Of a DNA stretch of 64,000 bases, positions 49,782 to 57,615 are shown piece after piece. The number at the start of each line of letters is the position of its first letter. Within the stretch, counting starts at the first letter, position 1. The stretch covers positions 31,408 through 95,407 of the forward strand of contig CAIVAR010000116.1 in assembly GCA_903904005.1 (NCBI GenBank), written 5' to 3'. A model generated the notes under the pieces. The model had not been told where the DNA came from and did no database searches. It worked only from the letters and a program-made list of their open reading frames with translations. The position numbers were made by a program, and so were the translations under genes. Origin of the DNA: an uncultured Anaeromyxobacter sp. GTDB lineage: Bacteria; Myxococcota; Myxococcia; Myxococcales; Anaeromyxobacteraceae.

Positions 49782-51377
49782 GTGGCGACGCGCATCGGGA
49801 CGTCCTGGAAGCAGCATCCGGTCGAGGGACCCTTCGACGCCATCGTCGTCGGCTCGGGCATCGGCGGCCTCGGCGTCGCGGCGATGCTGGCGCGCGGTCG
49901 CGGGATGCGCGTCCTCGTGCTGGAGCGCCACACCACGGCCGGCGGCTTCACCCACACCTTCGAGCGCCAGGGCTTCGAGTGGGACGTGGGGGTCCACTAC
50001 GTCGGCAAGATGACCGGGCGCAGGGGTTCCCTGCGCCGCCTCTTCGACCACGTCACCGGAGGCGCGCTCGAGTGGGCCCCGCTGCCGGACGTGTACGACC
50101 GCATCGTCGTGGGCGACCGGGAGTTCGACTTCACGGCCGGTCCGGAGCGGTTCGTGGACGGGCTCTCCTCCGCCTTCCCGGCCGAGCGGCGCGGGATCGT
50201 CGGCTACCTCGACCAGGTGAAGCGTTGCACCCGGTCGGCAGCCCCGTACTTCGGCGCCAAGGCGCTCCCCCCGCGCGTGGCCTCCCTGCTCGGCGGCCTC
50301 ATGCGCCGCGGCTTCCTCCGCCACGCCCGGCGCACCACCGGGGAGGTGATCGCCTCCCACGTGAAGGATCCCGTCCTCCGCGCCGTGCTGGCGGGGCAGT
50401 GCGGCGACTACGGACTTCCCCCCGGGCTCTCCAGCTTCGGGAACCACGCGCTCGTCGCCGAGCACTACCTCCACGGAGCCGCCTACCCCGTCGGCGGGTC
50501 GAGCCGCATCGCCGCCACGATCGTCCCCGTCATCGAGGGTGCGGGCGGCCACGTTGCGGTCGCCGCCGACGTGGAGCAGGTCCTCGTCGAGGACGGCCGC
50601 GCGACGGGCGTCCGGATCGCCGGCGGCGGCGTGGTCCGCGCGCCGATCGTGGTGAGCGACGCGGGCTGGGCCACCACAGTGGGCCGGCTCGTGCCGCGGG
50701 AGTGGCGGGAGCGCTTCCCGTCGGTCGCCGGGATCGGCCCTTCCAGCGCCCACCTGTCACTTTACGTCGGCCTGCGCGGCACCGCGGCGGAACTCGGCCT
50801 CACCGGCACGAACCAGTGGATCTACGGGGACGCCGACCTCGACCGGAGCTTCGAGCGATTCGGCCTCGACCCCGGCTCCCCCTTCCCGCTCGTGTACCTC
50901 TCCTTCGCGTCGGCCAAGGACCCCACCTTCCTCGACCGGTTCCCGGGCAAGGCCACGCTGGAGGCCGTCACCATGGGGCCCTACGCCCCCTTCGCCCGCT
51001 GGGAGGAGACCCGGTGGCACCACCGGGGCCCGGAGTACGAGGAACTGAAGGCGCGGCTGGCGGAGCGGCTGCTCGCGGTGGTGGAGGCCCGATGCCCGTC
51101 GATCCGGGGGCGTGTCGAGGTGGCCGAGCTCTCCACACCGCTCTCGACCCGTCACTTCGCCGGCCACCCGCACGGCGAGATCTACGGGCTCGAGTCCACG
51201 CCGCGCCGGTTCGAGGCCGCCCTCCCCGTCCGCGCCCCCCTGCCCGGACTCTTCCTCACCGGCGCCGACGTCGCCACGAGCGGCCTCACCGGCGCGCTGG
51301 CCGGCGCGGCGCTCTGCGCTTCGGCCATCCTGAAGGAAAACACCATCGCCAGGATCCTCAAGGAGGGAAGTTCATGA
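49782..51377 (+). CDS. FAD-dependent oxidoreductase (phytoene desaturase / retinol saturase-like)
   Basis: The 531-residue protein has the dinucleotide fold AIVVGSGIGGLGVAAMLARG near residue 20, the second motif VLERHTTAGGFTHTF, and the C-terminal FAD contact LFLTGADVATSGLTGALAGA. The pattern fits the CrtI/RetSat superfamily acting on isoprenoid or carotenoid-like substrates; no other carotenoid genes are near. GTG start follows GGGGAGG. The stop overlaps the hemerythrin start as ATGA. Confidence 0.9.
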   Translation: MATRIGTSWKQHPVEGPFDAIVVGSGIGGLGVAAMLARGRGMRVLVLERHTTAGGFTHTFERQGFEWDVGVHYVGKMTGRRGSLRRLFDHVTGGALEWAPLPDVYDRIVVGDREFDFTAGPERFVDGLSSAFPAERRGIVGYLDQVKRCTRSAAPYFGAKALPPRVASLLGGLMRRGFLRHARRTTGEVIASHVKDPVLRAVLAGQCGDYGLPPGLSSFGNHALVAEHYLHGAAYPVGGSSRIAATIVPVIEGAGGHVAVAADVEQVLVEDGRATGVRIAGGGVVRAPIVVSDAGWATTVGRLVPREWRERFPSVAGIGPSSAHLSLYVGLRGTAAELGLTGTNQWIYGDADLDRSFERFGLDPGSPFPLVYLSFASAKDPTFLDRFPGKATLEAVTMGPYAPFARWEETRWHHRGPEYEELKARLAERLLAVVEARCPSIRGRVEVAELSTPLSTRHFAGHPHGEIYGLESTPRRFEAALPVRAPLPGLFLTGADVATSGLTGALAGAALCASAILKENTIARILKEGSS

Positions 51378-51805
51378 CCCGAGTCAGCGGACCCGTGCTG
51401 GGCCTTCCCGAGCTCGACATCCCACACGCCGAGATGCTGTCCCTCGCCGACGACGTCGCGGCGGCGGCCCGGTCCCGCCAGGCCCGCCAGGCCACCACCC
51501 ACCTCGACGCGCTCATCGAGGCCACCGCGCTCCACTTCGCCCGCGAGGAGGAGTGGATGGACCGGACCTCCTACCCGGACCGGGCGCCCCACCGGACGGC
51601 CCACGATCTCTTCCTCCAGGATCTGCACCTCTCCGGACAGGAGCTCCGCGCCTCCGGGATCACGCCGCGCGTCCTCGACTGGGCCTGCGGCCGCCTCCAG
51701 CAGTGGCTCCGCTTCCACATGGAGAAGAACGACCGGCCGCTGGCGCGCCACCTCGAGCACGTGACCCGGAAGCGGAGCGGTCCTCCGGCGCAGCACCGGA
51801 GCTAG
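51374..51805 (+). CDS. Bacteriohemerythrin
   Basis: The 143-residue protein has the full diiron set: His18 (DIPH), His54 and Glu58 (HFAREE), His73 and His77 (HRTAH), His115 and Asp120 (HMEKND). Hemerythrins bind O2 reversibly. Translational coupling to the FAD oxidoreductase suggests an oxygen supply or oxygen-sensing role for that enzyme. A second hemerythrin gene lies at 57194. Confidence 0.93.
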   Translation: MTRVSGPVLGLPELDIPHAEMLSLADDVAAAARSRQARQATTHLDALIEATALHFAREEEWMDRTSYPDRAPHRTAHDLFLQDLHLSGQELRASGITPRVLDWACGRLQQWLRFHMEKNDRPLARHLEHVTRKRSGPPAQHRS

Positions 51806-51825
51806 GACGAGAGGGCCGTCGCCGC

Positions 51826-53505
51826 CTACCGGCGCGCCGGACGCGCCGCCGGGACGAAGCGCTCGAAGAAGTCCCCCTTCTCCCAGGTCGGGCGTGCGGC
51901 TCCGTCGGCCACGAGGAGCGCGAGCAGGAACTGCAGGCGTGCGAAGCGCGCGGTGTCGTCCCACAGCCAGCCCCCGTCCCACTCGTCCTTCGGCGTGTGG
52001 TAGCGCGCGCGGCTCCAGGCACGCCGGCGCTCCCGCTCCGCCGCGTCCTCGGCGAGCGGGCGGCCCGGGGTCACGTAGAGCGACGGCACCCCCTGCCGGA
52101 CGAAGCTGAACTGGTCGGAGCGGACGAAGACGCTGGCCCGCGGGGCCGGGTCGGGGACGAGATCAACCCCCAGTGCATGGGCGGCCCGCTGGACCGCCGA
52201 TCCCAGCGTCGAATGCTCCGCGCCACGCGCCACCGCCGTCGTGAACGGGAAGGCGGTGGGAGCGCCGTCGATGTTGAGGTCGGCGACGATGCCCCCGGGG
52301 TCCACGACCGGATGGGTGGCGAGGAAGGCCGACCCCACGAGCCCCATCTCCTCCCCGGTGACGACCGCGAAGAGCACCGATCGGGCGGGGCGACGCGGCA
52401 TGGCCGCGAAGGCGCGCGCCACCTCGAGGAGCACCGCGACCCCCACCGCGTTGTCGGAGGCGCCGTTGTAGATGGCGTCGCCGTCGACCGGCTCGCCGAT
52501 GCCGAGGTGGTCGAGGTGGGCGGTGACGATCACGGTCTCCTTCGCGAGCAACGGGTCCGAGCCGCGCAGGATCCCGAGGACGTTCGACGACCGCGCGACG
52601 CGGATCTCGGCAGCCGTCCGCATCCTCACCTTCACCGGCCAGTCCTGCGCGGCGAGCCGGCCCGCCTCGGCCTTCTCCAGGATCCCGCGGGCCCCGCCGG
52701 CCACCCCGGCCGCGACCGCGAGCTTCTCCAGCCCGCGGAGGGAGACCACGGCCCGGGCCGGCAACCCCTCGACCCCGTCGCCGAGCCGCCCATTCTCCAC
52801 CCAGCCCATGCCCTCCCCGCGGGCGTTGCGGACGAAGTCCTCCCAGGCGAGCGAGTCCTCCGCCTCCGGCGTGTAGACGAGGATCACCCCCGCGGCGCCG
52901 CGGGCGGCGAGCCTGCGCATCTTGCCCTTGCGGTCGGCGTAGACGGCGCGGGGGGCGGGCGGGAAGAAGTTCGGACGATCCGAGGAGGGGGCGTCCCACA
53001 GCACCACCGCGATCTTCCCGTCCAGGTCGATCCCCTTCAGGTCGTCGTAACCGTACTCGGGGGCGGAGATCCCGTAGCCGACGAAGGCCAGCGCCCCGTC
53101 CATCTCCACGTCGGCGTGCTCCCCGTCGGACATGGGGACGAAGTCCTGCCCGCGGATGAGCCGCAGCGGCGGCTGCCCCGGACCGTGGACCACGAGCGTG
53201 GCCGTGTCCGGCTCGACACGCCACGCCCGCAGCGGGACGGCCTGCTCCCAGCGCCCCTCCGCCGCGGCCGGCTCGAGGCCGATGGCCTGCATCTGCGTGG
53301 ACACCCACAGCGCCGCGATGTCGTGTCCGCGCGTCCCGGTGCCCCGTCCCTCGAGCAGGTCGGAGGAGAGGAAGCGGGTCCCCGCGGAGAGGGCGGCCGG
53401 GCTGACCGCCGTGAGCCCGGGGGCGGCCTCGCGGGTGAGCGCGGGTCCCGCCGCGGGGACGGGGCTTGCGACGGCGGCGAGGAGCAGGAGAATGGCGACG
53501 TTCAC
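51826..53505 (-). CDS. Secreted M28-family metallopeptidase with PA domain
   Basis: The 559-residue protein has a signal peptide, a PA-like insert (about 95-290, KIAVVLWDAPSS, GAAGVILVYTPE) and the M28 zinc site: TAHLDHLG, NGASDNAVGVAV, VTGEEMGLVGSAF, NIDG and YHTPKDEWD. This is the aminopeptidase Y/PSMA-like layout. GTG 53505 has GGAG upstream. Convergent with the hemerythrin gene, 20 bases apart. Confidence 0.92.
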   Translation of the reverse strand: MNVAILLLLAAVASPVPAAGPALTREAAPGLTAVSPAALSAGTRFLSSDLLEGRGTGTRGHDIAALWVSTQMQAIGLEPAAAEGRWEQAVPLRAWRVEPDTATLVVHGPGQPPLRLIRGQDFVPMSDGEHADVEMDGALAFVGYGISAPEYGYDDLKGIDLDGKIAVVLWDAPSSDRPNFFPPAPRAVYADRKGKMRRLAARGAAGVILVYTPEAEDSLAWEDFVRNARGEGMGWVENGRLGDGVEGLPARAVVSLRGLEKLAVAAGVAGGARGILEKAEAGRLAAQDWPVKVRMRTAAEIRVARSSNVLGILRGSDPLLAKETVIVTAHLDHLGIGEPVDGDAIYNGASDNAVGVAVLLEVARAFAAMPRRPARSVLFAVVTGEEMGLVGSAFLATHPVVDPGGIVADLNIDGAPTAFPFTTAVARGAEHSTLGSAVQRAAHALGVDLVPDPAPRASVFVRSDQFSFVRQGVPSLYVTPGRPLAEDAAERERRRAWSRARYHTPKDEWDGGWLWDDTARFARLQFLLALLVADGAARPTWEKGDFFERFVPAARPARR

Positions 53506-53518
53506 GCCATCTCCATAA

Positions 53519-53726
53519 CACCTGCCCCGGGCGGCGCGCCTCGCCGAGGACTCCGTGCTCGACCTGCTCATGCTCCGCTACAGCGCGGCCCACCCGGGCG
53601 CGGAGCGGGACGTCTTCCCGCACCTGGCGCGGCGGAACCCGGCGGTCGTCGCCTACACCGCGACCGCCTGGAGACGCCTCCGAGATGGACTTCATGCGCC
53701 GGCTGGGCCGGGCGGTGCACGGCTGA
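53519..53726 (+). pseudogene. Relic of an aldo/keto reductase gene
   Basis: Codons from 53522 read RAARLAEDSVLDLLMLRYSA, AHPGAERDVFPHLARRNP and AVVAYTATAW, a pattern seen in the middle of aldo/keto reductases. The frame then breaks, and a different frame near 53680-53726 ends EMDFMRRLGRAVHG before a TGA, which looks like the C-terminal end of the same family. The 5' half and an internal segment are missing. The relic sits between M28 and the bactofilin-like gene, whose 3' end overlaps it antisense. Confidence 0.6.
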
Positions 53727-54846
53727 GGCGTGCCCGGACGTGGGCCGCCCGGGCCGCGCGCGCCACCGCACCCGCCCCCGCCAGCACCGCGCCCAGCGTC
53801 ACGACCCAGCCGATCCAGGGGAGCGCCGCGGCCCCGCGCAGCAGGAGGAGCGCGGCGAGCGTCCAGAGGAGCCACCCCCGGAATCCGCTTCCCTCCGGCG
53901 CGCGGCGCATCCGCTCGCGCAGCCAGCCCCCCAGGCAGATGGCCGTCGTGCTGTAGCCGGCGAGCACGAGCAGGATCCAGGCGGCGGCGACGCCGATGGC
54001 CACCGGGATGCCGACCACCGTCACCGCGAGCAGCACGGCGACGACGGGGAGGCCGAACACCGCGGCGATGCCCATGGCCTCGGCGCGCCCCGGACTCCGC
54101 CACTCGAACCGCGAGGCCTCCCGGGCGAGCGACGGCGCGAGCGCCATCCACGCCCAGGCGAGGAGCAGCATCCCGATCTGGAGCAGGGCGTCCCGGGCCG
54201 CGCCGGTGAACCAGGCGCCCGGCCCGGCGGAGCGGACCGCCTCGACCGTCACCTTCCCGGCCACGACCGCCCCGTCGGCGATCCGGGGTGGATTGGCGCC
54301 GACGACGACGAGGTCGCCGGCGAGCCGCGCACGGGGGCCGATGACCACCTCGTCGGACCGGATCCGGACCGTCCCGCCCACGTCGCCGTCGATCTCGACG
54401 TACCCGCCCACCGCGTCGAAGCTTCCGACGACGTCGCCGCGATCGACGATCCGGCGGCCGGCCAGCATGGCCTTCCCGCCTACCCGCGTGCCCCGGGTGA
54501 GCGTGACCTCGCCGCCGGCGGCGAGCACCGCGTCGACGACCCATCCCTCCACGACCACCTTGCCCCCGAGCGCGCGGACGTCGTCCCCCATCACGCCGCC
54601 GGCGTGGACGAGGAGGCCGATGGCGTTGAAATCGCCGGTCACCACCCCGTCGAGGCCGGCCTGGAGGGCGGCCATGGTGAGGTCCCCCTCCACCTTCCCG
54701 TGGACGTCGACCGTGCTCCCGGCCAGGTACTGGTCCCCGGTATGGAGCCCCTTCTTGACGAGCAGTTCGCGGAACTCCTGGGCGCCGGCACCGGCCGCGC
54801 CGAGGAGAAGCATCGCCGCGGCGAGGGTGCGGATCTGGCTCTTCAT
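53692..54846 (-). CDS. Bactofilin-like beta-helix membrane protein
   Basis: The 384-residue protein has a signal peptide, about 200 residues of short beta-strand repeats of the polymer-forming type (VDVHGKVEGDLTMAAL, GVVTGDFNAIGLLV, VVVEGWVVDAVLAAGG) and four or more C-terminal membrane helices. Bactofilins are cytoplasmic polymers; export before the beta-helix sets this protein apart. The last codons run antisense through the aldo/keto reductase relic. Function unknown; probably envelope scaffolding. Confidence 0.75.
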   Translation of the reverse strand: MKSQIRTLAAAMLLLGAAGAGAQEFRELLVKKGLHTGDQYLAGSTVDVHGKVEGDLTMAALQAGLDGVVTGDFNAIGLLVHAGGVMGDDVRALGGKVVVEGWVVDAVLAAGGEVTLTRGTRVGGKAMLAGRRIVDRGDVVGSFDAVGGYVEIDGDVGGTVRIRSDEVVIGPRARLAGDLVVVGANPPRIADGAVVAGKVTVEAVRSAGPGAWFTGAARDALLQIGMLLLAWAWMALAPSLAREASRFEWRSPGRAEAMGIAAVFGLPVVAVLLAVTVVGIPVAIGVAAAWILLVLAGYSTTAICLGGWLRERMRRAPEGSGFRGWLLWTLAALLLLRGAAALPWIGWVVTLGAVLAGAGAVARAARAAHVRARLSRAPPGPAGA

Positions 54847-54893
54847 GTCAGGCCATCCTAATCTGTGGCCCCCCACTTCTCCCGGAGGACCAC

Positions 54894-55460
54894 ATGCGAA
54901 GCCTCGTCGCCGCGCTCCTGCTCGCCGCCCTTCCTGCCTCCGCCCTCGAGGTCTCGGGCGTGCAGGTCTCCGACACGGTCCAGGCCGGGGGCCAGACGCT
55001 CCTGCTGAACGGCGCCGGCATCCGCAAGAAGTCGTTCCTCGGCATCAAGGTCTACGTGGGCGCCCTCTACGTGGCCCAGCGCTCCACCGACGCTGCCGCG
55101 GTGGTGGCGGCCGACGCCCCGAAGGTCCTCCGCATCACGATGATGCGCGACGTGGACAAGGAGAGCATGCAGAAGGCCTTCCGAGAGGGGATCGAGGCCA
55201 ACTCGCCTGGCCAGACCGCGGCGCTGGCGGCGCGGCTGAAGCAGGTCGAGGACTCCTTCCCGCCCGAGTTCAAGGACAAGCAGGTTCTCGCGGTCACCTA
55301 CGTCCCCGGGCAGGGCACCACCGTTGGCGTCGAGGGGACCAAGTCCATCACCATCGCGGGCAAGGACTTCGCCGATGCGCTCCTCCGCATCTGGCTCGGG
55401 CCAAGTCCCACCGACGGCGGCCTCGAGGATCTCAAGGCGGCCCTGCTGTCCGGGAAGTGA
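54894..55460 (+). CDS. Exported chalcone-isomerase-like protein
   Basis: The 188-residue protein has a signal peptide (cleaved near residue 18) and the chalcone-isomerase-like pattern LNGAGIRKKSFLGIKVYVGALYV, split around residues 38-61, then LRITMMRDVDKESMQKAFREG. Bacterial members are periplasmic or lipoprotein forms with no proven flavonoid activity and are thought to bind fatty acids. Divergent from the bactofilin-like gene, 47 bases apart. Confidence 0.85.
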   Translation: MRSLVAALLLAALPASALEVSGVQVSDTVQAGGQTLLLNGAGIRKKSFLGIKVYVGALYVAQRSTDAAAVVAADAPKVLRITMMRDVDKESMQKAFREGIEANSPGQTAALAARLKQVEDSFPPEFKDKQVLAVTYVPGQGTTVGVEGTKSITIAGKDFADALLRIWLGPSPTDGGLEDLKAALLSGK

Positions 55461-55487
55461 CCACCCCTCGCGGGGGGTCGAGCCGGG

Positions 55488-55700
55488 TCAGCGGCGCTGG
55501 GCAGCGGTGACGAGCGCCGCCATGGCCTTCGGCACCGCGATGCCGAAGGCCTCTCCGTGCTCGCGCATCCGCTGCTCCGCGGCGGCTGCCAGGAGAGACC
55601 TCACCTGCTCGCTCGGGTGGATTCCGTGCTTCCGGATGACCGCATCGACCAGGTCGAACACATCGCCGACCGGACTCATTGCCATCGCTCCCACGCCCAT
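55488..55700 (-). CDS. Small helical protein of unknown function
   Basis: The roughly 70-residue protein is predicted all-helical (VFDLVDAVIRKHGIHPSEQV, then KAMAALVTAAQ). ATG 55700 is chosen because GGGAGG stands 5 bases upstream; ATG 55685 and 55679 are alternatives. It is divergent from the candidate sRNA. No family recognised. Confidence 0.6.
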   Translation of the reverse strand: MGVGAMAMSPVGDVFDLVDAVIRKHGIHPSEQVRSLLAAAAEQRMREHGEAFGIAVPKAMAALVTAAQRR

Positions 55701-55806
55701 CGCCGCCTCCCACCGTCCCTCGACGGTCCGGCGACGAAGGTACCAGGGATATCGCCTGAGGCAAGCTCGCTCGGGAGCCATTTCGGGTCTGCGCCGATAC
55801 CACCCG

Positions 55807-55823
55807 CGGGTCGCCCCGACCCG
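55807..55823. promoter_or_regulatory. Possible enhancer-binding site upstream of the small RNA
   Basis: CGGGTCG-CCC-CGACCCG, a perfect 7-bp inverted repeat with a 3-base spacer. Its centre is about 90 bases before the predicted RNA start, the usual distance for NtrC-type activator sites at sigma-54 promoters. Activator unknown. Confidence 0.45.
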
Positions 55824-55877
55824 GCCTGCATCCCAGGCGGGACTCCATGATTCCGAGGAGTTACCTCTCTTGGGGGA

Positions 55878-55894
55878 TTGGCAAGCCTTCTGCA
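55878..55894 (+). promoter_or_regulatory. Sigma-54 (-24/-12) promoter
   Basis: TTGGCAAGCCTTCTGCA fits the consensus TTGGCAC-N5-TTGCA: the essential GG (55880-55881) and GC (55892-55893) are exactly 10 bases apart, and most flanking bases agree. Initiation is expected near 55905. Confidence 0.65.
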
Positions 55895-55904
55895 CTTCCC
55901 CAGG

Positions 55905-55978
55905 ACAGCGCGGCCACCCCCCCTCCGGCCGTCGCTGCGACCTCGGCGTTCTCGGAACGCCCGAGGTCGCGCTTTTTT
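55905..55978 (+). ncRNA. Candidate two-hairpin small RNA under sigma-54 control
   Basis: The predicted transcript of about 74 nt is almost entirely two adjoining stem-loops. Hairpin 1: AGCG-CGGCC (55907-55915) pairs with GGCCG-U-CGCU (55927-55936, one bulged U), loop ACCCCCCCUCC. Hairpin 2 is the terminator (separate entry). No open reading frame fits. The C-rich loop contains CCUCC, complementary to Shine-Dalgarno GGAGG, as in C-rich sRNA loops that block translation. The Myxococcus developmental sRNA Pxr is also made from a sigma-54-type promoter; similarity in sequence is not claimed. Confidence 0.6.
55937..55978 (+). terminator. Rho-independent terminator of the candidate small RNA
   Basis: GCGACCTCGG-CGTTC (55937-55951), loop TCG, GAACG-C-CCGAGGTCGC (55955-55970, one bulged C), then GC and six T. 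The T run is only on the plus strand, so it does not serve the minus-strand glycosyltransferase gene that ends at 56001. Confidence 0.88.
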
Positions 55979-56000
55979 CAGGACCCCGCCCGGAGCCGTT

Positions 56001-57110
56001 TCAGGAGAGCGCCGGGGGTGGCGGGGGCGCCTCGCCCGCAGCGACCGACGCGAGCAGTTCGTCGAGTCGCGCGAAGAGCGCGCGGTTGCCATCCTGCCCG
56101 TATCGCTCCAGCCCGGCGCGGAGATCGGGGATCCGCTCCAGGAATCCCGAGAGCACCTCCCCGGTCACCGCCTCCGCCGCAACTCCGTACCCCTCCGCCT
56201 CCAGATACCGGGCGTTCAGCACCTGCTCGAACTGCCGGTGGACCGGGACGGAGAGCACCGGCCGGTGCAGGTAGACGGCCTCCCCGAGGAGGGTGAAACC
56301 GCCGTTCGAGATCACGCCGCGCGCGGTCCGCAGGTCGTCCACGAAGCCCGCGTCGGAGAAGGGTCGGAAGCGCAGGTTCCCGTCCCGCTGCTCCTCCGGG
56401 ATGCCCCGCCGGACGCCGTAGATCCGGCACTCGACACCGCTCGCGCGCAGGGCCTCGAGGAGCCCGGCGTCGCTCGTCGACGTCTGGTAGACGAGCAGGT
56501 GCTCCCCCTCCTCGGGCCGGGCCGAGAGGACGGCGGGGCGCAGGATGGGGGGCACGAGCGTGGTCCGGGGCCTCGCCACGGGAGGATAGAAGAAGGTCGT
56601 CACCAGGTAGTGGAGGCAGCCGGGGAGCTTGGCCTTCACGATGGCGCGGGTGAGCTGGGCGTCGGCCTCGTGCCCCGTGAGGATCTCCGGGGGGATGTCG
56701 CAGCGGGAGACGATCTGCTGGTTGTCGATGGAGATCACCGGCAGGCCGTTCATCCGGGCGAAGAGGTAGCTCCACGACTCGAAGTCGCTCACCACCACGT
56801 CGGGGCGGAACCGCTCGGCGATGTCGAAGAAGGCCCGGATGTTCTCCGGCCAGCCCCCCGCCACGAGGGCCCCCTTCACGTTCGCGAGCAGCGTCTGGAA
56901 GTTCCGGACCCGGTTGTCCTCGTAGACGAGGGAGAGCCCCCAGATGCGGTTCACCCCCAGCCGATCCGACTCGAGGACCTTGAGGTAGTCGTGGGCCCTA
57001 CCCGAGACCACGACCTCGATCTCGTGGCGGCGGGAGAGCTCGTCGAGGACCACCCGGGACCGGATGGCGTGCCCCATGCCCTCGCCCACCACCCCGTAGA
57101 GGATGCGCAT
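56001..57110 (-). CDS. Glycosyltransferase, GT28/MurG-like
   Basis: The 369-residue protein begins MRILYGVVGEGMGHAIRSR, the nucleotide-sugar transferase loop seen in the MJ1255-type family, and ends with the GT-B acceptor loop SNGGFTLLGEAVYLHRPVLSVP split around residue 285. Donor and acceptor are not known. It stands alone. A start upstream at 57143 is possible but 57110 fits the family N-terminus. Confidence 0.85.
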   Translation of the reverse strand: MRILYGVVGEGMGHAIRSRVVLDELSRRHEIEVVVSGRAHDYLKVLESDRLGVNRIWGLSLVYEDNRVRNFQTLLANVKGALVAGGWPENIRAFFDIAERFRPDVVVSDFESWSYLFARMNGLPVISIDNQQIVSRCDIPPEILTGHEADAQLTRAIVKAKLPGCLHYLVTTFFYPPVARPRTTLVPPILRPAVLSARPEEGEHLLVYQTSTSDAGLLEALRASGVECRIYGVRRGIPEEQRDGNLRFRPFSDAGFVDDLRTARGVISNGGFTLLGEAVYLHRPVLSVPVHRQFEQVLNARYLEAEGYGVAAEAVTGEVLSGFLERIPDLRAGLERYGQDGNRALFARLDELLASVAAGEAPPPPPALS

Positions 57111-57193
57111 CCCCGGGAGTGTAACCGTGTCAGCGGGTCCCATCCGCGCTAGAAAGAGTGGGGGTGTGCGGGGGCGCCGCCGGGGAGGAAGAC

Positions 57194-57601
57194 ATGGCCA
57201 AGGATTCGGGTGCGATGGACGTGGGGGTGCAGGAGATCGACAGCGAGCACGACCTCCTGCTCGGGGTGGTCCGCGCGCTCGAGAAGTCGGTGGTGTCGTC
57301 GCCGCACGCGCAGGTGGAGGCGCTCCTCCAGCAGCTCTCCGAGTTCACCCGCGTGCACTTCGCCACCGAGGAGATCATGATGCGGCTGTACGCGTATCCG
57401 GAGTTCGCCCGGCACCAGCTCGAGCACGCACGGCTGGTCGAGCAGATCGAGCAGGTGCGCACCGAGTTCGCGCAGGGTCACGTGCAGCCGACCCGTTCCT
57501 TCGCCTCCGCGCTCCGCCACTGGTTCAGCGAGCACGTCCGCACCCACGACGTGGCGCTCGCCCGGTTCGTCCGCGAGACCGTCGGACCCGGGTCGCCCTG
57601 A
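57194..57601 (+). CDS. Bacteriohemerythrin (second copy)
   Basis: The 135-residue protein has His19 (EHD), His55 and Glu59 (HFATEE), His74 and His78 (HQLEH), His114 and Asp119 (HVRTHD), so the diiron site is complete. ATG 57194 follows GGGGAGGAA. It differs from the copy at 51374 over most positions, so it is not a recent duplicate. The hydrolase gene starts 14 bases after it. Confidence 0.93.
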   Translation: MAKDSGAMDVGVQEIDSEHDLLLGVVRALEKSVVSSPHAQVEALLQQLSEFTRVHFATEEIMMRLYAYPEFARHQLEHARLVEQIEQVRTEFAQGHVQPTRSFASALRHWFSEHVRTHDVALARFVRETVGPGSP

Positions 57602-57615
57602 GGCCTGGACTCTCC

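Larger units (their letters stand above)
55701..56000. other. Gene-free region holding a sigma-54 small RNA unit
   Basis: This 300-base region has no convincing protein gene. It contains, in order on the plus strand, a 17-bp palindrome, a sigma-54 promoter and a two-hairpin transcription unit (separate entries). The remaining bases (55701-55800) show no clear features. Confidence 0.6.

Noticed and set aside
51553..54861. A 1102-codon plus-strand open frame
   Set aside because: Runs through the hemerythrin end, the M28 gene and the bactofilin-like gene on the other strand; low-complexity translation.
55937..55978. The strong terminator read as the end of the chalcone-isomerase-like transcript
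   Set aside because: It lies 477 bases after that gene with an opposing gene between, and a sigma-54 promoter stands just ahead of it; the small RNA explains it better. Read-through is not excluded.
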